From Diphasiastrum complanatum (taxonomy: Eukaryota; Streptophyta; Lycopodiopsida; Lycopodiales; Lycopodiaceae): a DNA stretch of 64,000 nt. This document shows, one piece after another, positions 37,071-64,000 of this stretch. The DNA is taken from assembly GCA_029204225.1 (NCBI GenBank), contig CM055095.1, forward strand, positions 23,977,641-24,041,640, written 5' to 3'. The notes under the pieces were generated by a model that was given only the letters and a program-made list of their open reading frames with translations, searched no databases and was not told the origin of the DNA. Positions within the stretch are counted from its first letter, which is position 1, and every line of letters begins with the position of its first letter. The position numbers were made by a program, and so were the translations under genes.

Positions 37071-37915
37071 GTCGGAACGTTCCGTTCCGTCCGTTCCGTA
37101 CGTTCCGGAACGTACTGGGTTGGAACGAGTAACTGTTAATGTAGATTTTTAAAAAAATGATATACGACGATGAGAAAATAGCGGTTGAAATCCTGGGGCA
37201 TCTAAAGTTTGTGTGTTGGAGAAACCCCAAATTAGGAGTCTTGATACGAAACTTAACTGAATAATAAACATTATGGCTCATAACATAAAATTTAGGGTGC
37301 AAATCAGAAGAGTCGAAGTTTTTTTATCTTACCCACAGACAAAAGATGAGCATGAGATCCTAACTCAACTTGTTACTTGGAGTATGCTGCTGAGGATATA
37401 ACTTTCAAATGGTGCATATCAGCCGCTGAGTACTGGGAACTATTATCTTTGAGAAATTTCAAGTGCCCTTGATTTTGATTGACTTAGAGCGGAGCCCCCC
37501 TTGCTCTTAGTGCTGTCACCTTTGGATTTTTCAACCCTAGGGCGTCTACAGTTTGTGTGTTGGAGAATGAGAGAGAAAAAATGATATACGACAATGAGAA
37601 AATAGCGGTGCCTCTCTGTATTAGGGGGAATGCGGAAGAAAACTTTCCTTGGCAGTCGTAAAAATTTTTTTGACCAAACTATTAGGGAGAATACCTTTTG
37701 AAAACAAAACAACATTTTCTTTTTTCTTTGTAGTGCAGTTGCAAAGAAATAATCGTGTTGTGGAAATGAGCACTGCATAGCAGTTCCTCTATTTTACGGA
37801 AGTGATAATTAACCCTTTGTAAAAAAGTACGTTTTTTTTTTTTGTTCAAGGGCCCGTTCCAGAACGGAACACGTTCTGGAACGCGTTCCAGTACGCATTC
37901 AGTTCTGGAATGGGC
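37071..37915. repeat. Element with GTTCC/GGAAC word-array ends
   Basis: The left block (37071-37129) is made of GGAACG, GTTCCG and their combinations; the right block (37851-37915) of GTTCCAGAACGGAAC-type words next to a 13-base T run. The interior has two conserved modules, each present twice in direct orientation but in swapped order. One is around ATGATATACGAC (37157 and 37579). The other is around AGTTTGTGTGTTGGAGAA (about 37205 and 37550). No protein is encoded. Flanks of both blocks match the loci at 60.1 and 61.1 kb, so this belongs to a family. Confidence 0.7.
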
Positions 37916-38553
37916 AAATAAGGTTTGAAGCGAAGGACATGGGTTTTTTCGACGTGAATGGTACTTTACTTTCTCTTTGCTCAATGTTTAATCACATGTT
38001 TGAATCTATCTAGCTTTAGAAGCATTTGCACTGAGAGCTAAAATGAACATCAACAACTTTCAGAACTGAATGTACCCTCCATTAAGAGGAACAAACTGGA
38101 ATTTGGAATATGTTCAAAGATACCAAATTTGGTCAACAAAATTTGAATGATACAGGCTGAATGAGTGCTAGTGTACCAAACATGACAAAGAAACGTTCAC
38201 ACATGATAATAATTTCTCTGTGGACTGAATATTCTCATAACTTTTGTATACAATTACAAGACCTGCCAAAATATACTCAGACTGAATCTGGGTTCCTGTC
38301 CTTGCAGAAGCAGTGGTTTGGTCAGATGCAGGGCCTTGTACGATTGCTGACAGGTAACTTATTAATAATCTGACCTTGTGTGCATCTTTTATGTGGATTT
38401 GCATGATTAATCCAAGCCTCCCCTTGTTCTGATTGTTCTTTTTGCACCTTTGCCATTTTGTCATGAAGCAAGCACTAGGCCTTCTACAGAGGTCCTGGCA
38501 GCATGCATGTTGTGCTTGATGTCTTTACTTCTGGAATGATTTCCATGCTATGA

Positions 38554-60028
<21,475 letters not shown>

Positions 60029-60091
60029 TTAGCCTACTTTTCAAAACTGTTGCCTTCACAACGTGACGATTTTAAACTTCGTACCATAGTT

Positions 60092-60147
60092 GCCCATTCC
60101 AGAATGGGACGCATTCTGGAAGGCATTCTGTTTTGGAACGGGACCCC
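60092..60147. repeat. Word-array block (ATTCC/GGAAT-type words)
   Basis: The block is built from CATTCC, AGAATG, CATTCTGGAA and related words. It aligns with the reverse complement of 37851-37920 including the flanks: GCCCATTCCAGAA at one end and, at the other, GGAACGGG followed by an A run and then TTTTTTACAAAG. Confidence 0.65.
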
Positions 60148-61087
60148 AAAAAAAATATATAAAAGACACGTATTTTTTTACAAAGAACTAAGCAAACCTG
60201 CTTTGTGAAGTTCCTTCTTGTTTTTCATACTTGCTTTGATGCACACGTATTTCAGTTGTTGGTCCAGTTTCTTGCCCCTATCTAAGTCTCTAAGTATGAG
60301 AGCAGAAGGAAACTTTATTTTTTAGGTTTGACACATAACATGTGGCCTTAGGTGTGCTCTTTAAGACACATTTTAAGCCTCGGATGTAAAGACACTAATA
60401 GAACTTTGATATTGTTATACATATACAAATACCCTATCAGCCACAACATTTACTTGTGAACAAGGTTTCACTACATCAAGATTCTTCCTAAAAAACTAGC
60501 AATTCCCTTTTGAAAAGTTTTGATCTATCTCAAACATTAAAGAATCAAAACCATTTGCTTATGGACCCGGTTAGTAACAAGTGGGGTATTTCCACCCTAC
60601 CATGTTGTTGTTCTACCCTATTTAACTCTATGGTGGAAAATGGATCAAGGTCATATGTAAGTTTGAATCTCGGTTATATTGTTAACGGGACCATGGTTAT
60701 ATGGAGTTCAAATCCTGTCTATATTTAACTTTGGATTATCGTTATATTTGAGTTTGAATTTGTCAAATGTAGTCAATTATTGTGTGCACTTGGAAGTCAT
60801 CACTTGCAAGTGAACATTCTATATTATCTAAGTACTACCCTATACTAAGAAGTAAATCATGTTAAGTACAAGATAAATCACTATTTTCTAGTTACATTTA
60901 ACATTCTTTTGTGAAACAATTGGCATTTGACAATTAGGCTTATCCTTTCCTGTGAACCCTGTTCTGAACTCTTCCTGACCACTGATTCTCAAGCTACAGT
61001 TGGATCTTATGCCTTCCTAATACAAATTCCAAATCCATATAACACCATATAGGCTGGAAAAAAAAAAAAAAAAAAACTTTCCAAAAT

Positions 61088-61134
61088 GTACGGTATGGTA
61101 CGTACAGTACGTTCTGACCCAAAAGGGTCGGGAC
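61088..61134. repeat. Word-array block (GTACG/CGTAC words)
   Basis: The block reads in words GTACGG, GGTACG, CGTACA and AGTACG. Its reverse complement shares TTTGG/AAGCTTAGAA-type flank and TTTTGGGTCAGAACGT with the left end at 37040-37085. It sits next to a long A run. Confidence 0.65.
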
Positions 61135-63602
61135 AGGTTTCTAAGCTCCAAAAGTTAATGACATCAGCAGGACATAACCTCCTGCTTACCTCAGAGTTAT
61201 CCCACAACCTTCCTGTTGCCAAGAAAATATCTTAGTTTAAGATAAACAAGCAAATTTTCACTACGCTGAGGAACTGAACTGGCCAGTATTGCCAGATCAG
61301 CATGGAAGCTCGTGGGGATCACCAGGTTCTTGGAAAGACCTGGCTCAACTCACGGATTCCACATTGTAATTTGATTACTTGGGCACAAGTAAGTCAGTTG
61401 AAGCCCCTTGACTGATGGTAAGACACATTTCAGATTTGATTCCTTTGGATCCTATAGCAAGAAGATCCTAAGATATTCCTTGACAAGTCTTGCGGGAAGA
61501 AATGAATTGTAAGTTTAAAAATTAGGCTCAATATCAAAAGTGGAATATTTTCTCAGCAACTTTTGTGTCTTTTTTGCTAAGTCTTTCAAGATATGCTGTT
61601 TTTCCGCTCAAGCCTTTCCTTCTGCATCTCCTCGTTACTCTGTTGCTTATTCTTCTGCTACAGCTATCCAAATTGTTAATGGTCAAAGCTCCCATTTATT
61701 TTTTATTCAGAGGCTAACGATAGTCCTGCATCACACTATTGAACAATTTCCCCCCTGATATTAAGTGGTTGTCTGTTTGTCAAAGTTAGATCTGAATAAA
61801 GCACGCTCAAGCATCATGTCTGTGGGACAATGAGGCCCATCTAAATGCTCAATTCGATATGCCCTTTCATGAAGGCCACTCCCCTTTGCTAACACAAGTG
61901 TTCCTTTCCAAAGGGTCACACTTGTGATCCCTTTGAACAAACATGCCCTTTGAAAGTTAATGCAATGGGGCACAATGCTGTTATTCATCTCTAGCCCTAT
62001 TTACCTGGTATGCAGATGCTTGTTACAAAAGCTTATCATTGTAGATCCTCCTTTGTCTTATTCATGTTCAGAGCTGGCTTGACTGACGCTACTGCAAGAG
62101 TCTGTCCGTTTCTAGCTCAAATTTGTCATTGAAACATGCCATGAAAGATAATCTGCTACTAAATGTTAGAAATATCTGAATCCATAAAATCTAGATACAA
62201 GCTCATGTGTGTGAATGGATCTTTCAGGCTAAATGTACAGTGTCGCTAGAAACCCGGCAATTTACATCAGCATGGTTTAGAAGAGAATACATTGACGCAT
62301 TTTATGTTCTGCGAGGAAATTATTTCCTCGGGCTAGGAGATAAGGTATCTGGAGGAACTTGTTTTTCCGAGCTCCAACCCAGGGGAACAATTTGGGTGAA
62401 GATACACCCAGGCTTGCAGTTTGCAACTTGCAATTCACAGCAAAGGCCTTCTCACTTTTCAAAGAAAGAAAAGAATAAAAAGGAAAAGTCAGTTAAAAGG
62501 CAATTCTGATAATCACCCTTCAGCTACAAATACGAATGCTCAGGAAAAAAAATTACATGTCAAGTTGAAAGTTAAATATAAAAGAGACCTTCAGTTGGAA
62601 TGGAGTGTTTGCTCTTCAAATTCCATGCTTGTCCAGACCGCAAAAATATTCTCCCATGACTTAAGAGTTTCTAAGCTGCTTGAAGACCAAATTTGACCTT
62701 TCTTTGACAGTTTAATTATCAGAATTCTACTTATTACCCTTCTTTCAACTTATTTGCTCTCCCTTGTAATGTAAAAAGCTAGTATTTCCCCCTCCTATCA
62801 GCTCGTGTGGTGTGGGGGTGCAGTGTGCTTACCAACCCAGGTTCACATTCACATCCTTGTGTGAGCGAATACCCTGGCCAAAAAGGACTTGATTAAGATC
62901 AAATACAATTGTCCCTGTCTCTTACGTGCACGTTTCTAATCACTTTGCACTAGCTTACTTTTTCTGCGTTTTCCTGTTTCTCAATTTTTGTTTGTTGTTT
63001 TCCAGAGAATCCATGTTTCCCAACTAGGAGACTTTTCTCAAAAGCAAGCTCGCATCAGAGATTTAGAAATCTATTTACACATACAAACCTGCATGCATAA
63101 ACTCACAAGTGAGTCAAAAAATCTCCAACATTAAACTTGTCGTAATTTCACACTATGTAGTCTCTTACAAACTTTAGATGCTCCATTGCAATAATGTCAA
63201 AGATCAAAGCACGCAGCAATGCATTTGATAGATATGAGAGAAGAGGGGAGAGAGGACACACAATTGTAATAGAGATTTGCATAACGTATTCAGCCTATTT
63301 GGTTATTGTGAGCACGTTCATATAAAAATGGGTACAGACCAGTATGTGGCAAACAATGTTATTAAATAGTGCTACAGCTGATTAGTAAACTGTAACAGCT
63401 TATGAACTGCTGATGTGGAACTCGGTTGACAACTCCTACAAGCTCACAATGTCAGCTTTCACAATTTGCATTGTTACGCTCAACTGTGTAGAGGAATACT
63501 AATGTTGAATTTCAAAAAAATATTCTCTTCTAATACAAACCCACAGCCCTTCAAAATCCTTGCGTTGCTTGATCTATTCCACATGTTAGTAAGATTTGTT
63601 AC

Positions 63603-63631
63603 CTCTATTTCATCAAAAGTTGGCTGAGATT
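63603..63631 (-). CDS. FTSHI1: Possible small upstream exon of FTSHI1
   Basis: On the minus strand a phase-compatible piece reading SQPTFDEIE ends at a good donor (GAG|GTAACA) and would join in frame to the exon at 60001. Its Phe-Asp-Glu-Ile pattern is reminiscent of the segment before the AAA+ domain, but it lacks the Gly and following residues expected there. It could start earlier than 63631. Chance is a real alternative. Confidence 0.2.
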
Positions 63632-64000
63632 CTGTATTCCGCCCATGCAGGCCAGAGTTTGTAGTGTTATGATCAAAAAAATTGTATATGCAATTCTTCC
63701 TTCATTTTTCTTCTACATTTATACTGTGGTTGATTTCCAGTAGTTTTGCAGCTGGAAAAATTAACCATGCATTCTGGTTCCATACATCTCAGAAAAACAT
63801 CATGTTGTTTGCTGAATGTTATAGTCAACCATCCAAAATTAGCCAAATTCAATAAACTAAGCAAATTCCATAGAAATTATCTAAAGTTTAATATTAATTA
63901 CTGGCGAACCATGCATGTCATATCAAAATACATAACATGGGACATCACTGATGAGAAAGTGGGAATTGGAAGTGAATAGTTAGTCTATTCACATGGCACA

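Noticed and set aside
62207-62696. Plus-strand frames of 91-100 codons near the right edge
   Set aside because: No domain, poor protein character and location opposite the FTSHI1 intron or upstream region.

Overview
This is nuclear DNA from a land plant, most probably a flowering plant. Two interrupted housekeeping genes of clearly plant type sit in a sea of decayed Ty1/copia and Ty3/gypsy LTR retrotransposons. There is no bacterial-style gene packing, and introns follow GT-AG rules with one apparent GC-AG exception. I cannot name the species. The large TE-filled introns suggest a lineage with expanded introns.

Layout. (1) 1-25.4 kb is a retrotransposon graveyard. It holds a plus-strand gypsy gag fragment (2-795), an almost complete but inactivated minus-strand gypsy element (about 2.19-8.30 kb, tRNA-Asp primer site, two tandem retropepsin domains), an orphan LTR (9.75-10.41 kb), a plus-strand copia pol remnant with its 3' LTR (10.4-12.0 kb), a minus-strand gypsy fragment (12.0-13.0 kb), a minus-strand copia tail (14.1-14.7 kb), a larger minus-strand copia pol (20.0-22.9 kb), and a minus-strand RPA-like zinc-ribbon/OB-fold fragment (24.5-25.1 kb). 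(2) 25.9-28.9 kb is the complete gene for cytosolic ribosomal protein eL13 (plus strand, four coding exons, 207 residues, telo-box-like promoter, 5' UTR intron). (3) 28.9-38.5 kb is intergenic, with repeats, a T-rich minisatellite and degenerate reading frames. (4) 38.55 kb to beyond 60.0 kb is the 3' two-thirds or so of a chloroplast FtsH-like pseudo-protease gene, FTSHI1 (minus strand, ten exons identified). The two genes are convergent.

The FTSHI1 gene is stretched by a 12.9-kb intron (42674-55540) holding a pile of insertions: three gypsy pieces, a copia 5' end, a LINE reverse-transcriptase fragment and a further LTR. All well-defined exons still join in frame, and the protein keeps the AAA+ motifs while lacking the HEXXH zinc site, as expected for an FtsHi protein.

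The less familiar signal is a set of short repeats at five places (27.4-27.8, 37.07-37.9, 43.2, 60.1 and 61.1 kb). Their ends are arrays of a 5-6-base word and its reverse complement, and the word differs from locus to locus while flanking sequence is conserved. Another unusual feature is the tandemly duplicated protease domain of the 2-8 kb gypsy element. Each protease copy has lost a different active-site residue through a G-to-A change.
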